Assembly: GCA_014651175.1 (NCBI GenBank)
Contig: BMWJ01000006.1
Location: forward strand, 124,001 to 188,000
Source of the DNA: Streptomyces clavifer
GTDB lineage: Bacteria; Actinomycetota; Actinomycetes; Streptomycetales; Streptomycetaceae
Reading direction: 5' to 3'
Length of the DNA: 64,000 bases
Shown here: positions 14,073 through 23,159 of the stretch, in pieces
Numbering within the stretch: position 1 is the stretch's first letter
Layout: every line of letters starts with the position of its first letter
The notes under the pieces: model-generated
What the model was told of the DNA's origin: nothing
The model's input: only the letters and a program-made list of their open reading frames with translations
Databases searched by the model: none
Translations under genes and position numbers: made by a program

Positions 14073-15909
14073 CGAACTTTTCCTTGAGCTTCAGGAACTC
14101 GTCGTAGTCCTTGGCGAACTCGGTCTTGTGCTGCCCGTCCGTCGCCACGAAGTAGAGCCAGCCGTCCGCGGTGGGGTTCAGCGCGGCGGCCAGCGCGTCG
14201 GCGCCCGGGTTGCTGATGGGACCCGGTGTCAGGCCCGGCTGCGTGTAGGTGTTGTACGGGTCCTTGTTCTTATGAATTTCAGAAACGCCGATATTGATCT
14301 CGCTCTGATTCTTAAGATAATTGAACGACGAGTCGAATTGGAGCAACTGATTCGTCTGGGTGTTGGTGGGCTTGAGACGGTTGTAGACGACTTCTGTCAT
14401 TTTCCGGAAGTCGTCGTGCGTCTTACCCTCGACCTGCACGAGGCTCGCGACGGTGATCACCTGCCAAGGGCCGTCCAGATCGTACTTCTTGGCAGCCTTC
14501 TCGAGATCGAGCTTCTCGTACTCGGAATTGGCCCGCGCGACCATTTTCTTGAGGACCACCTCCGGCTTCGTGCCCTTGGAGACCGGGTACGCGGCCGGGT
14601 AGAGGAATCCCTCCATCGGGTCCTTGATGAGAGGGTCCTCGTCCGCCCAGTCGGGGAGACCGAGACTGCCCGACTTGGTTTTGGCGACGTCCGCGGTCGT
14701 GCCGACCTTGAGGCCCAGCTTCTTGTCGATCATCTCGTAGATGGCGATGTTCCGCCTACCCTCGGGAATGACCAGGGCGTTCTGGCTCTTCGGGTCGAGC
14801 ATCATCGTCAAGGCACTGTCCGCGGACATCTCCTTCTTCAGGAGGTACACACCGGCCTGGAGGGACTTCCCCTTGGGATTCCCGTTCTGGGCCGAGACGA
14901 AGGCGTCGGCCGACTTCACGACGCCGGCTTTCTTCAGAATGCTCGCGATCTCGTTCCCGAGTGCACCCGTCGGGATCTCCACCTCGACCGAGCCGCTGCC
15001 CCCGCCCGCGTAGTCGGGCGCCGCACCGAACTGGCTCTGGTAGTAGGAGTAGCCGAGGTAGGTGACCCCGCCGAGGCCACCGACGAGGACCGCCGCGACG
15101 CCCAGGCAGGCGCAGCCGTTGCGGCTCTTCTTCCCCTTGCCGCGGCGCTCGCCGCCGCCCTGGCGGGATTCGCGCGGGTCGTCGTCGTACTCGTCCTCCA
15201 GGGAGTCCCTGTCGTCACGGGAGTCCCTGTCGTCACGGGGGTCCCGGCGCGCGGCCGGCTCGTCCGCACCGGTGAAGAAAGGATGCGTCTCCTCCTGCGG
15301 CACGTCCGGATCCCAGTCCGGGTTCTGCTGCTGAGGCTGCTGCTGCGGCTCCGGAGCCTGCTCACGGCGGCCCGGGGGCTGCGGCGGCGGGTAGGCCTCC
15401 GGCGTGCCGTAGTGGTCGGCCTGCTCGCCGTAGCCCCCCGGGGCGCTGCCGTACGGAGACTGGTGCTGGGGCTCGTACGGCATCGCGGCCTGCTGACCGG
15501 TGTCCCAGCCGCCGTTGTACTGGGGCTGCTGCTGGGCGTAAGGATCCTGCGGGGCGCCGTAGTGGGGCTGTTGGGGCTGCTGCCCGTACGGGTCCTGCTG
15601 CTGTTGCTGGTGCTGCCCGTACGGGTCCTGCTGATGCTGTTGCTGCTGCGCGTACGGGTCCTGCTGCTGCGCGTACGGATCCTGCTGTTGCTGCTGCGCG
15701 TACGGGTCCTGCTGCTGGGTATAGGGGTCCTGGGGGTAGGCCTGCTGAGGCTGCTGCTGGGCGTACGGGTCCGGCGCATAGGGCTGCTGCTGGCCTTCGT
15801 ACGGGCCCTGGCCGTGGGCGGCCTGCCGGCCTTCCCATCCCTGGTCCCCGTACAAGGGGTCCTCGGGATGCCACGGTTCGGAGCCGGGGCCCCGGCCATA
15901 CTCAGTCAT
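14059..15909 (-). CDS. mltG: Endolytic murein transglycosylase, MltG family
   Basis: Inner-membrane lytic transglycosylase that cuts nascent peptidoglycan strands. The 616-residue protein has a long cytoplasmic N terminus with eight DPY(A/G/T)Q-type repeats (about residues 47-128), an acidic/arginine stretch, one membrane helix (about 267-290), and the extracellular YceG domain with GFLYPAAYPV, ASLVQVEG, VVYNRLK, and PGLTPGPISNPG near the C terminus. In the active-site region the usual ASIVEKE reads ASLVQVE, so the first Glu is Gln and the second is kept. The ATG at 15907-15909 is chosen over an upstream frame extension. Coupled to aroE downstream; ruvX lies 100 bases upstream. Confidence 0.93.
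   Translation of the reverse strand: MTEYGRGPGSEPWHPEDPLYGDQGWEGRQAAHGQGPYEGQQQPYAPDPYAQQQPQQAYPQDPYTQQQDPYAQQQQQDPYAQQQDPYAQQQQHQQDPYGQHQQQQQDPYGQQPQQPHYGAPQDPYAQQQPQYNGGWDTGQQAAMPYEPQHQSPYGSAPGGYGEQADHYGTPEAYPPPQPPGRREQAPEPQQQPQQQNPDWDPDVPQEETHPFFTGADEPAARRDPRDDRDSRDDRDSLEDEYDDDPRESRQGGGERRGKGKKSRNGCACLGVAAVLVGGLGGVTYLGYSYYQSQFGAAPDYAGGGSGSVEVEIPTGALGNEIASILKKAGVVKSADAFVSAQNGNPKGKSLQAGVYLLKKEMSADSALTMMLDPKSQNALVIPEGRRNIAIYEMIDKKLGLKVGTTADVAKTKSGSLGLPDWADEDPLIKDPMEGFLYPAAYPVSKGTKPEVVLKKMVARANSEYEKLDLEKAAKKYDLDGPWQVITVASLVQVEGKTHDDFRKMTEVVYNRLKPTNTQTNQLLQFDSSFNYLKNQSEINIGVSEIHKNKDPYNTYTQPGLTPGPISNPGADALAAALNPTADGWLYFVATDGQHKTEFAKDYDEFLKLKEKFDALD
15520..15771. repeat. DPYAQQQ-encoding repeats in mltG
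   Basis: Eight imperfect copies of a codon block for QDPY(A/G/T)QQQ, spaced 7 to 16 residues apart and separated by glutamine runs, encode the low-complexity cytoplasmic tail of MltG. Repeats of this sort change copy number easily between strains. Confidence 0.8.
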
Positions 15910-16009
15910 CGATCCCCTAGAGCCGCGAGACGACGTTCCGTCTCTTCGCTTGGCTGTGCGGTGTTTGTTCGAACACCGACGCATCGCGCGGAACGTTACC
16001 GTATCGCGA

Positions 16010-16495
16010 TCAGACAACCACTTCGACGCCCTCGCCCGGAGGCCGTCCAGACGCCCGTTCGGACTCCAGAGCGTTCTGAAGGATCACCACAGCGGCAGCC
16101 TGGTCGATGACAGACCGGCCCTTCTTGGACTTCACGCCCGAAGCGCGGAGTCCCTGACTGGCCGTCACTGTGGTCATCCTCTCGTCCACCAGTCGCACCG
16201 GAAGGGGTGCGACCGAGCGGGCGAGCACCTGGGCGAAGGCCCTCACCTTGGCCGCCGCCGGGCCCTCGCCGCCGCCCAGGGAGCGGGGCAGCCCGACGAT
16301 GACCTCGATCGGCTCGTACTCCTCGACGATCTGGCCGAGCCGCCGGTGGGCGGCCGGGACATCGCGTCCCGGCACGGTCTCCACCGGCGTGGCGAGGATC
16401 CCGTCGGGGTCGCACGAGGCGACCCCGATACGGGCGTCCCCGACGTCGACGGCGAGTCGGCGGCCACGGCGCATCCGCGTCATGCCCGGCGTCAC
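16010..16495 (-). CDS. ruvX: RuvX/YqgF-type Holliday junction resolvase-like RNase
   Basis: RNase H-fold protein of the YqgF family, proposed to act in 16S rRNA 5' end maturation and/or junction resolution. The 161 residues show the three acidic positions of the fold: [13 protein letters not shown] near residue 15, [11 protein letters not shown], and [10 protein letters not shown]; the C terminus has [16 protein letters not shown] with the final Asp. The GTG start overlaps the alaS stop (GTGA); ATG codons 4 and 7 codons downstream are possible. The alaS-ruvX-mltG-aroE order is conserved in actinobacteria. Confidence 0.94.
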   Translation of the reverse strand: MTPGMTRMRRGRRLAVDVGDARIGVASCDPDGILATPVETVPGRDVPAAHRRLGQIVEEYEPIEVIVGLPRSLGGGEGPAAAKVRAFAQVLARSVAPLPVRLVDERMTTVTASQGLRASGVKSKKGRSVIDQAAAVVILQNALESERASGRPPGEGVEVVV

Positions 16496-19161
16496 GCCGT
16501 CTCGGTGACGAGACGTTCGACAGCGGCGACGGCGTCGCCGATCGCGCCCGCGTTCTGGCCACCGCCCTGGGCGACGTCCGGCTTGCCGCCACCGCCGCCG
16601 CCGAGGGTCTTGGCCGCGGTGCGGACCAGGTCACCGGCCTTGAGACCGCGCTCGCGGGCGGCCTCGTTGGTGGCGATGACGGTCAGCGGGCGGCCGTTGG
16701 CCGTGGTGAACAGGGCCACGACGGCCGGCCGGCCGCCCTGGATGCGTCCACGCACGTCGAGGACGAGCCTGCGCAGGTCGTCGGCCGAGGTACCGTCCGG
16801 AACCTGTCCGGTGACCAGGGCGACGCCCCGTACGTCCTTGGCGGAGTCGACGAGCCCGGCGGCGGCCTGGAGGACCTTCTCCGCGCGGAACTTCTCGATC
16901 TCCTTCTCGGCGTCCTTCAGCTTGCCGAGCATGCCCGCGATCTTCTCCGGGAGCTCCTCGGACCGGCCCTTGACCAGCTCCTGGAGCTGGGCGACGACCG
17001 TGTGCTCCTTGGCGAGGAAGTTGTACGCGTCCACGCCGACCAGCGCCTCGATACGGCGCACACCGGAGCCGATGGACGACTCACCGAGGAGCTTCACCAG
17101 GCCCAGCTGGGAGGTGTTGTGGACGTGCGTGCCGCCGCACAGCTCCTTGGAGAAGTCGCCGATGGTGACGACCCGGACGCGCTCGCCGTACTTCTCGCCG
17201 AACTCGGCGATGGCGCCCTGCTTCTTGGCCTCGTCGATCGACATGACCTCGGCCTGGACGTCGAGTTCCCGTGAGAGGACCTCGTTGATCCGCTGCTCGA
17301 CGTCGGTGAGGACCGTGCCGGGTACGGCGGCGGGCGAGCCGAAGTCGAAGCGGAAGCGGCCGGGTGAGTTCTCCGACCCGGCCTGGGCGGCCGTCGGGCC
17401 GAGGGCGTCGCGCAGCGCCTGGTGCGTGAGGTGCGTGGCGCTGTGGGCGCGGGCGATGGCCCGGCGCCGCGTGTTGTCGATGGCGGCGTACGCGGAGGCA
17501 CCGACCGTCACCTCGCCGACCTGGACGACACCCTTGTGCACGTGGACGCCGGGGACCGGCTTCTGTACGTCGCGGACCTCGATGACGGCGCCGGTGTCGA
17601 GCCGGATCCGTCCCTGGTCGGCGATCTGGCCGCCGCCCTCGGCGTAGAAGGGCGTGCGGTCCAGGACGACCTCGACCTCGTCGCCCTCGGTGGCGGCCGG
17701 CGAGGGCACACCGTCGACGAGGAGGCCGACGATCGTCGACTCGCCCTCGGTCGAGGTGTAACCGGTGAACTCGGTGGCGCCGGAGTTGTCGGCGACCTCG
17801 CGGTAGGCGGACAGGTCGGCGTGACCGGTCTTCTTGGCGCGGGCGTCGGCCTTGGCCTTGTCCCGCTGCTCCTGCATCAGGCGGCGGAAGCCCTCCTCGT
17901 CGACGGAGAGGCCCTGTTCGGCGGCCATCTCCAGCGTGAGGTCGATCGGGAAGCCCCAGGTGTCGTGGAGCAGGAACGCCTTGTCGCCGGCCAGGACCTT
18001 GCCACCGGCGTCCTTGGTCTCGGTGACGGCGGTCTCGAGGATGTTCGTGCCGCCCTTGAGGGCCTTGAGGAAGGCGGCCTCCTCGGCGACGGCGACGACC
18101 TCGATGCGCTTGCGGTCGGTGACGAGCTCCGGGTACTGCAGGCCCATCGTGTCGATCACGACGCCCACCAGCTGGTCGGCCACCGGCCCGGTGGCGCCCA
18201 TGAGCCGCATGTTGCGGATGGCGCGGCGCATGATGCGGCGCAGGACGTAGCCGCGTCCCTCGTTGCCGGGGGTGACACCGTCGCCGATGAGCATCACGGA
18301 CGTGCGGATGTGGTCGGCGACGACGCGCAGGGAGACGTCCGAGCCCTGCTCGGCGCCGTAGCGCACGCCGGTGAGCTCGGTGGCCTTGTCCATGACGACG
18401 CGCAGGGTGTCGGTCTCGTACATGTTCTGTACGCCCTGGAGGATCATGGCGAGGCGCTCGAGGCCGAGACCCGTGTCGATGTTCTGCGACGGCAGGTCCC
18501 CGAGGATCGGGAAGTCCTCCTTGCCGTCGCCGGCTCCCCGCTCGTACTGCATGAAGACCAGGTTCCAGATCTCCACGTAGCGCTCGTCGTTGACGGCGGG
18601 GCCGCCCTCGGCACCGAACTCGGGGCCGCGGTCGTAGTTGATCTCCGAGCACGGGCCGCAGGGGCCGGGGACGCCCATGGACCAGAAGTTGTCCTTCTTG
18701 CCCAGGCGCTGGATGCGCTCGGCGGGGACGCCGATCTTCTCGCGCCAGATCTGCTCGGCCTCGTCGTCGTCGAGGTAGACCGTGATCCACAGGCGCTCGG
18801 GGTCGAGGCCGAAGCCGCCGTCCGCCACGGGGCTCGTGAGGGCCTCCCAGGCGAGCTCGATCGCGCCTTCCTTGAAGTAGTCCCCGAAGGAGAAGTTGCC
18901 GCACATCTGGAAGAACGTGCCGTGCCGGGTGGTCTTGCCGACCTCTTCGATGTCCGGCGTACGCACGCACTTCTGCACGCTGGTGACGCGCGGGGCGGGC
19001 GGCTTGACCTCACCGAGGAAGTACGGCTTGAAGGGGACCATGCCCGCGGGGACCAGCAGCAGAGTCGGGTCGTCCGCGATGAGCGACGCCGAAGGGACGA
19101 CGGTGTGACCGCGCTCCTCGAAGAAGCTCAGCCAGCGGCGGCGAATTTCAGCCGACTCCAT
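16492..19161 (-). CDS. alaS: Alanyl-tRNA synthetase
   Basis: Charges tRNA-Ala. At 889 residues it is full length: class II catalytic core ([34 protein letters not shown]), tRNA-recognition region, editing domain with HSATH (HxxxH) and CGGTHVH zinc-type ligands, and the C-terminal oligomerisation/C-Ala domain ending with the glycine-rich [15 protein letters not shown]. The ATG at 19159-19161 shares a base with the stop of the upstream small gene (TAATG), so it is coupled to it; its stop overlaps ruvX. Confidence 0.98.
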   Translation of the reverse strand: MESAEIRRRWLSFFEERGHTVVPSASLIADDPTLLLVPAGMVPFKPYFLGEVKPPAPRVTSVQKCVRTPDIEEVGKTTRHGTFFQMCGNFSFGDYFKEGAIELAWEALTSPVADGGFGLDPERLWITVYLDDDEAEQIWREKIGVPAERIQRLGKKDNFWSMGVPGPCGPCSEINYDRGPEFGAEGGPAVNDERYVEIWNLVFMQYERGAGDGKEDFPILGDLPSQNIDTGLGLERLAMILQGVQNMYETDTLRVVMDKATELTGVRYGAEQGSDVSLRVVADHIRTSVMLIGDGVTPGNEGRGYVLRRIMRRAIRNMRLMGATGPVADQLVGVVIDTMGLQYPELVTDRKRIEVVAVAEEAAFLKALKGGTNILETAVTETKDAGGKVLAGDKAFLLHDTWGFPIDLTLEMAAEQGLSVDEEGFRRLMQEQRDKAKADARAKKTGHADLSAYREVADNSGATEFTGYTSTEGESTIVGLLVDGVPSPAATEGDEVEVVLDRTPFYAEGGGQIADQGRIRLDTGAVIEVRDVQKPVPGVHVHKGVVQVGEVTVGASAYAAIDNTRRRAIARAHSATHLTHQALRDALGPTAAQAGSENSPGRFRFDFGSPAAVPGTVLTDVEQRINEVLSRELDVQAEVMSIDEAKKQGAIAEFGEKYGERVRVVTIGDFSKELCGGTHVHNTSQLGLVKLLGESSIGSGVRRIEALVGVDAYNFLAKEHTVVAQLQELVKGRSEELPEKIAGMLGKLKDAEKEIEKFRAEKVLQAAAGLVDSAKDVRGVALVTGQVPDGTSADDLRRLVLDVRGRIQGGRPAVVALFTTANGRPLTVIATNEAARERGLKAGDLVRTAAKTLGGGGGGKPDVAQGGGQNAGAIGDAVAAVERLVTETA

Positions 19162-19505
19162 TAGTGGTCCTCATTCCGGTTGTCCGAGTTGTAGGGGAGC
19201 GTTCGGTGCGTGGGGGTGCGGCCTGTGCGGGCCGCTTCGACGGCGATGTGGCGGGTGACCGGGAGTTCGGGGTCGACGGGCGTCCGGAGGCCCAGTGCCC
19301 CGCCCAGTTCGGCCTCGCGCCGGACCATCCCCTCGCGCACGTCGAGGGCGAAGTCCTTCAGCTTGTGGCCCGCTTCGATCGCCTTGTCGGCGGCCTGCGC
19401 CGCGAGGCTCTCGGGGGTCAGCTGCTTGATCTTGCGGTTGACCTTGGTGGTGGCCCAGACACCGGCGGCTGCGCCGGCGGTGAACCAGAACGTACGGCGG
19501 AACAT
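19161..19505 (-). CDS. Small membrane-anchored protein (DUF6167-like)
   Basis: A 114-residue protein with one N-terminal hydrophobic segment ([17 protein letters not shown]), then a short charged helix ([22 protein letters not shown]), resembling a family of unknown function that sits upstream of alaS in actinobacteria. The stop shares one base with the alaS start, and the DUF948-like gene ends 7 bases upstream. Role unknown; perhaps a small envelope-associated factor coexpressed with alaS. Confidence 0.85.
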   Translation of the reverse strand: MFRRTFWFTAGAAAGVWATTKVNRKIKQLTPESLAAQAADKAIEAGHKLKDFALDVREGMVRREAELGGALGLRTPVDPELPVTRHIAVEAARTGRTPTHRTLPYNSDNRNEDH

Positions 19506-19512
19506 CGCTGCG

Positions 19513-19974
19513 TCAGTCCTTCTGTCCGCGGGAGCTTCGGCCGGTCCGCTTCCTGCGGGCGGACGGCACGGTACGGCCGACGATCACGGTGCGGCGGGGG
19601 GTCCGGGGGGCCTGCTCCGGTTCGGGAGCGGTCCGGCGGCCGAGCGCCTGGCGTACCCCGTAGCCGAACGCGGCGACCTTGACCAGCGGCCCGCCGAACG
19701 TCGACGCCACCGTGGTGGAGAGCGCGGAGGCGTTGGAGGTGACCTCCTGGACGTCACTCGCGATGGCGTCGACCTTGTCGAGCTGGGTCTGCGCGGAGCG
19801 CAGGGTCGCGGAGGCGTCGGCGAGCAGCGGAACGGCCTGCTCGGTCACGTCCGCCACCAGCGCGGTGGTCGCCCTGAGCGTCTGGGCCAGCCTCACCAGC
19901 ACCACGGCCAGGAAGGAGACCAGGATCGCCCAGAAGACGGCCACCAGGATTCCGGCCACCTCTCCACCGGACAC
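19513..19974 (-). CDS. DUF948-type membrane protein
   Basis: A 153-residue protein with an N-terminal membrane helix (GILVAVFWAILVSFLAVVLVRL), a heptad-like helical middle (LVADVTEQAVPLLADASATL, LDKVDAIASDV) typical of DUF948, and an Arg-rich tail. GTG start at 19972-19974 chosen because it starts the hydrophobic segment; the open frame extends upstream without homology-like character. First gene of the alaS group on this strand. Its promoter region is shared with the divergent STAND ATPase gene. Function unknown. Confidence 0.85.
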   Translation of the reverse strand: MSGGEVAGILVAVFWAILVSFLAVVLVRLAQTLRATTALVADVTEQAVPLLADASATLRSAQTQLDKVDAIASDVQEVTSNASALSTTVASTFGGPLVKVAAFGYGVRQALGRRTAPEPEQAPRTPRRTVIVGRTVPSARRKRTGRSSRGQKD

Positions 19975-20191
19975 AGTCCACCGCCTCTGCTTGTCGCTCG
20001 CCCGCCCCGGCCGGGGCTCGGCCTCTGCCTGTCTCGACCCGGCCGGTGCGTACCGGCACCTCAGCCGATCGTCGTCCCTCGACCCTATCGCGCCGGGTGC
20101 CGGGCCCCGTACCGCATTACGGGCGGGCGGAGCGCCCCCGGAGGCACGGAGATTGTACGGAGTGCTCACGTATCGGTACTCTGCGTGTTTC

Positions 20192-22477
20192 ATGCGACGC
20201 CCCCAGTGCCCCTCCCCCACACCCGACGACGCGGATCCCGTGCCCGGTACCGCGGGGCACGCGGCCGACGGAGCGGAACTCGCGGCCGGGTGCGCGGAGC
20301 ACACGTCCGGAGCCGCGGAAGCGGGGCACGCGCCCTCTCCCGTGCGGGGAAACCTCCCGGCCGAACTGAACGCCTTCGTAGGACGAGAGGACGAGCTCTC
20401 CGAGCTGGAGGCGCTTCTGCGGGACTCCAGGCTGGTCACGGTGGTGGGGGTGGCCGGTGTCGGCAAGACCCGCGTGGCCGCCAGGATCGCGGCGCTCATG
20501 GAGAAACGGTACTGCGACGGGGTCTGGATCGCCGAGCTGTCCGCCCTCCACGATCCCGGCCTCCTCGAACACGCGTTGGTCGACGCGCTGGGGCTCACCG
20601 ACCACACCAGCAGGCCGCCCCGCACCACGCTGCTCGCTCACTGCGCCCCGCGCCGACTCCTGCTCGTGATCGACGGGTTCGAGCATCTGATCGACGCGTG
20701 TGCCGAGGTCGTACGGGAGTTGCTGCGCCGGGCACCGCAGGTGCGCGTGCTCGCCGCCGGGCGCCGGCCGTTGCGGGTGGACGGCGAGGTCGCCCTCGTA
20801 CTGAAGCCGATGGCGGACGACGATGCCGTGGAGCTCTTCGCCCGGCGCGCCGGCGCCGTGCAGCCCGGGTTCCGGCTGACGGACGGCAACAGGGAGACCG
20901 CCCGGGAGCTGTGCCGGAGGCTCGACGGCATCCCGCTCGCGCTGGAACTGGCCGCCGGGCGGCTGCGGGCCCTGTCGATGGATCAGGTGCTGCACCGTCT
21001 CGACGACCGGTTCCGGCTGCTGACCGGGGGCAGCCGCAGCGCGCTGCCCCGCCACCAGACCCTGCGTACGGCCATCGGCTGGAGCCATGAACTGTGCGCC
21101 CCCGAGCAGCGGCTGCTCTGGGCGCGGCTGTCCGTGTTCGCCGGCCAGTTCGACCTGGAGGCCGTCGAGTACATCTGCAGCGGACCCGGCCTGCCCGCCG
21201 ACGCGGTGCTCGACGCACTCGACGAACTACTGGGGCAGTCCGTCGTGGTGCGTGAGGACTCCCCCACCGGCAGCCGCTACCGCCTGCTGGACACCGTGCG
21301 GGAGTACGGCGCCGAGTGGCTGAGCGCGACGGGGGACTCGGAACGGCTGCGCCGCAGGCACCGGGACTGGTATCTGGGGCTCGCGACCTGGTGCGAGCTG
21401 GACTGGTTCGGCCCGCGGCAGGCCGAGGCGGCGGCCCGGATCGACAGCGAGCTGCCCAATCTGCGCCGGGCGATGGAGTGTTCGCTGGAGAGCCCCGACG
21501 AAGTGCATCTCGCGCAGTACCTGGCGGGCACGCTCTGGTTCTACTGGGCGGGCTGCGGCCGGCTCGCCGAAGGCCGCCACTGGCTCGGCCTCGTGCTGGA
21601 GGAGGAGTCCCCGCACGATCCGTCGCGGCTGAAGGCGCTGTGGGTGCTCGGCTACGTCGCCGTACTGCAGGGGGATCCGGTCGCCGCGGTGTCCGCCCTG
21701 CAGGAGTGCCGGGAGGAGGGCGAGCGCTCGGGGGACGCGACGGCCGTGGCCTACGCGGTGCACCGCACCGGCTGTCTCGCCCTCGTCACGGACGATCCGG
21801 CCCGCGCCGAGGAGCTGCTGCGCGAGGCGCTGGGGCGCTACCGCGCGATCGGCGAGCTCAACAGCAACGTACTGATGGCCCAGGTCGAGCTGGGTATGGC
21901 CGTGGCGTTCCGCGGGGACCTGGACGGGGCGGCGGAGATCTGCGACGAGGTGCGCGGGATCTGTGAGGACCACGGGGAGCGGTGGGCGCTCGCCTACGCG
22001 CTGTACGTCCTGGGCTACGCGGCCCTGCAGCGCGGCGAGGGCGGGCGGGCACGGCGGATGCTCCGGGAGTGCCTCTCGATCGCGTACGCCTTCCACGATC
22101 TGCTCGGCACGGTTCTCTCGCTGGAGCTGCTGGCCCTGGTCACGGTGGCCGACGGCGACGCGGCGGAGGCCGCGGTGCTGCAGGGGGCCGCGGCACGGAT
22201 CTGGCCCTCGGTGGGTCTGCCGCTGTTCGGGTCGGCCCATTACGGCAGGCCGCGCGCCCAGTGCGAGGAGCGGGCCCGGGCGGAGCTCGGCGATGTGCGG
22301 TACGAGCAGGAGCGGCGCTCCGGGAGCCGGCTGGACACGGAGGGCGCGGTGGCGCGGGCACTGCGCGAAGGAGCAGGAGGCCAGGGGACGGCGATCCGGG
22401 GTGACGCCCCCGGGGACACGCGAAGGCCCGCCGCCTCCCGGACAACAGAGAGGGGCGGGCCCGAGCTCGGACGGTAG
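20192..22477 (+). CDS. AfsR/LuxR-type STAND ATPase without a visible DNA-binding domain
   Basis: A 761-residue protein. After about 55 low-complexity residues it has an NB-ARC/STAND nucleotide-binding domain: Walker A GVAGVGKT (about 86-93), Walker B LLLVIDGFEHL (about 156-166), and CRRLDGIPLALELAAGRL, then a winged-helix-like segment and helical repeats of TPR type. Relatives (AfsR, LuxR LAL family) usually carry an N-terminal SARP or C-terminal LuxR helix-turn-helix; neither is visible here, and the C terminus ends in disordered residues. ATG at 20192 is the likely start; no strong ribosome binding site is seen. It lies alone on the plus strand between alaS and rpsD groups. It may act with another regulator. 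Confidence 0.85.
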   Translation: MRRPQCPSPTPDDADPVPGTAGHAADGAELAAGCAEHTSGAAEAGHAPSPVRGNLPAELNAFVGREDELSELEALLRDSRLVTVVGVAGVGKTRVAARIAALMEKRYCDGVWIAELSALHDPGLLEHALVDALGLTDHTSRPPRTTLLAHCAPRRLLLVIDGFEHLIDACAEVVRELLRRAPQVRVLAAGRRPLRVDGEVALVLKPMADDDAVELFARRAGAVQPGFRLTDGNRETARELCRRLDGIPLALELAAGRLRALSMDQVLHRLDDRFRLLTGGSRSALPRHQTLRTAIGWSHELCAPEQRLLWARLSVFAGQFDLEAVEYICSGPGLPADAVLDALDELLGQSVVVREDSPTGSRYRLLDTVREYGAEWLSATGDSERLRRRHRDWYLGLATWCELDWFGPRQAEAAARIDSELPNLRRAMECSLESPDEVHLAQYLAGTLWFYWAGCGRLAEGRHWLGLVLEEESPHDPSRLKALWVLGYVAVLQGDPVAAVSALQECREEGERSGDATAVAYAVHRTGCLALVTDDPARAEELLREALGRYRAIGELNSNVLMAQVELGMAVAFRGDLDGAAEICDEVRGICEDHGERWALAYALYVLGYAALQRGEGGRARRMLRECLSIAYAFHDLLGTVLSLELLALVTVADGDAAEAAVLQGAAARIWPSVGLPLFGSAHYGRPRAQCEERARAELGDVRYEQERRSGSRLDTEGAVARALREGAGGQGTAIRGDAPGDTRRPAASRTTERGGPELGR
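22425..22461 (-). terminator. rpsD terminator lying inside the 3' end of the STAND gene
   Basis: GGCCCGCC (22425-22432) and GGCGGGCC (22454-22461) form an 8-base stem about 28 bases beyond the rpsD stop. The hairpin is encoded within the last codons of the convergent STAND ATPase gene. Confidence 0.65.
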
Positions 22478-22488
22478 CTACGCCTGGA

Positions 22489-23103
22489 TCAGCGGGCGTA
22501 GTACTCGACGACGAGCTGCTCGTCGCAGATGACCGGAATTTCCTTGCGGTTCGGGTCACGGTCCAGGCGGAAGGCCAGGGCCTTCAGGTTCACCTGGAGG
22601 TAGCGCGGGGTCTCACCGTCGGTGTCGTAACCACCCTCGCGGGCCACCTGGAAGGGGACCTTGGTGCGGCTGCGCTCACGGACCTGGATGACGTCGTCGG
22701 GGCGCACGCGGAAGGACGGCTTGTCGACCTTGCCACCGTTGACCTCGATGTGGCCGTGGACGACCATCTGACGGGCCTGGTAGATGGTGCGGGCGATGCC
22801 CGAACGCAGGACCAGGGCGTCGAGGCGACGCTCGAGCTCGACGACCAGCGCCTCGCCCGTCTTGCCTTCGGCCTTCTTGGCGCGGTCGTAGGCACGCGCC
22901 ATCTGGCGCTCGCTGATGTCGTACTGCGCACGCAGGCGCTGCTTCTCCAGCAGACGGACCTTGTAGTCCGAGTTCTGCTTGCGGCCACGGCCGTGCTCGC
23001 CCGGCGGGTACGGACGCGCTTCGAAGTACTTGACAGCCTTGGGCGTCAGAGCGATGCCGAGGGCACGCGACTTCTTGACCTTGGGACGCGACTGGTTAGG
23101 CAC
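22489..23103 (-). CDS. rpsD: 30S ribosomal protein S4
   Basis: Primary 16S rRNA-binding protein. The 204 residues include the S4 RNA-binding domain ([30 protein letters not shown]) and the C-terminal [17 protein letters not shown]. The N-terminal zinc-binding cysteines of many S4 proteins are absent ([20 protein letters not shown]), so this is the cysteine-free form. The GTG start has GGAGGT nine bases upstream. Monocistronic: a hairpin follows, and the promoter region holds an iron-box-like sequence shared with the divergent DUF2470 gene. Confidence 0.97.
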   Translation of the reverse strand: MPNQSRPKVKKSRALGIALTPKAVKYFEARPYPPGEHGRGRKQNSDYKVRLLEKQRLRAQYDISERQMARAYDRAKKAEGKTGEALVVELERRLDALVLRSGIARTIYQARQMVVHGHIEVNGGKVDKPSFRVRPDDVIQVRERSRTKVPFQVAREGGYDTDGETPRYLQVNLKALAFRLDRDPNRKEIPVICDEQLVVEYYAR

Positions 23104-23126
23104 GTTCTCCAGACCTCCGTTGTAGG

Positions 23127-23145
23127 TTAGGTTAGGCTTACCTTA
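23127..23145. promoter_or_regulatory. Iron box (DmdR/DtxR-type operator)
   Basis: TTAGGTTAGGCTTACCTTA matches the streptomycete iron-box consensus TTAGGTTAGGCTCACCTAA at 17 of 19 positions (consensus from memory). It sits 14 bases before the start of the DUF2470 gene and 23 bases before the rpsD start, so an iron-loaded repressor here would cover the promoter of the DUF2470 gene and possibly that of rpsD. Confidence 0.8.
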
Positions 23146-23159
23146 CTCAAGGAGATCGC

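Noticed and set aside
15520-15771. CRISPR-like array
   Set aside because: The regular repeats are codon repeats within mltG, in frame, without unique spacers of constant length.
23104-23159. Zur site controlling the cysteine-free S4 gene
   Set aside because: The palindrome has the iron-box pattern; a Zur-type TGAAAATGATTTTCA-like sequence is not present.
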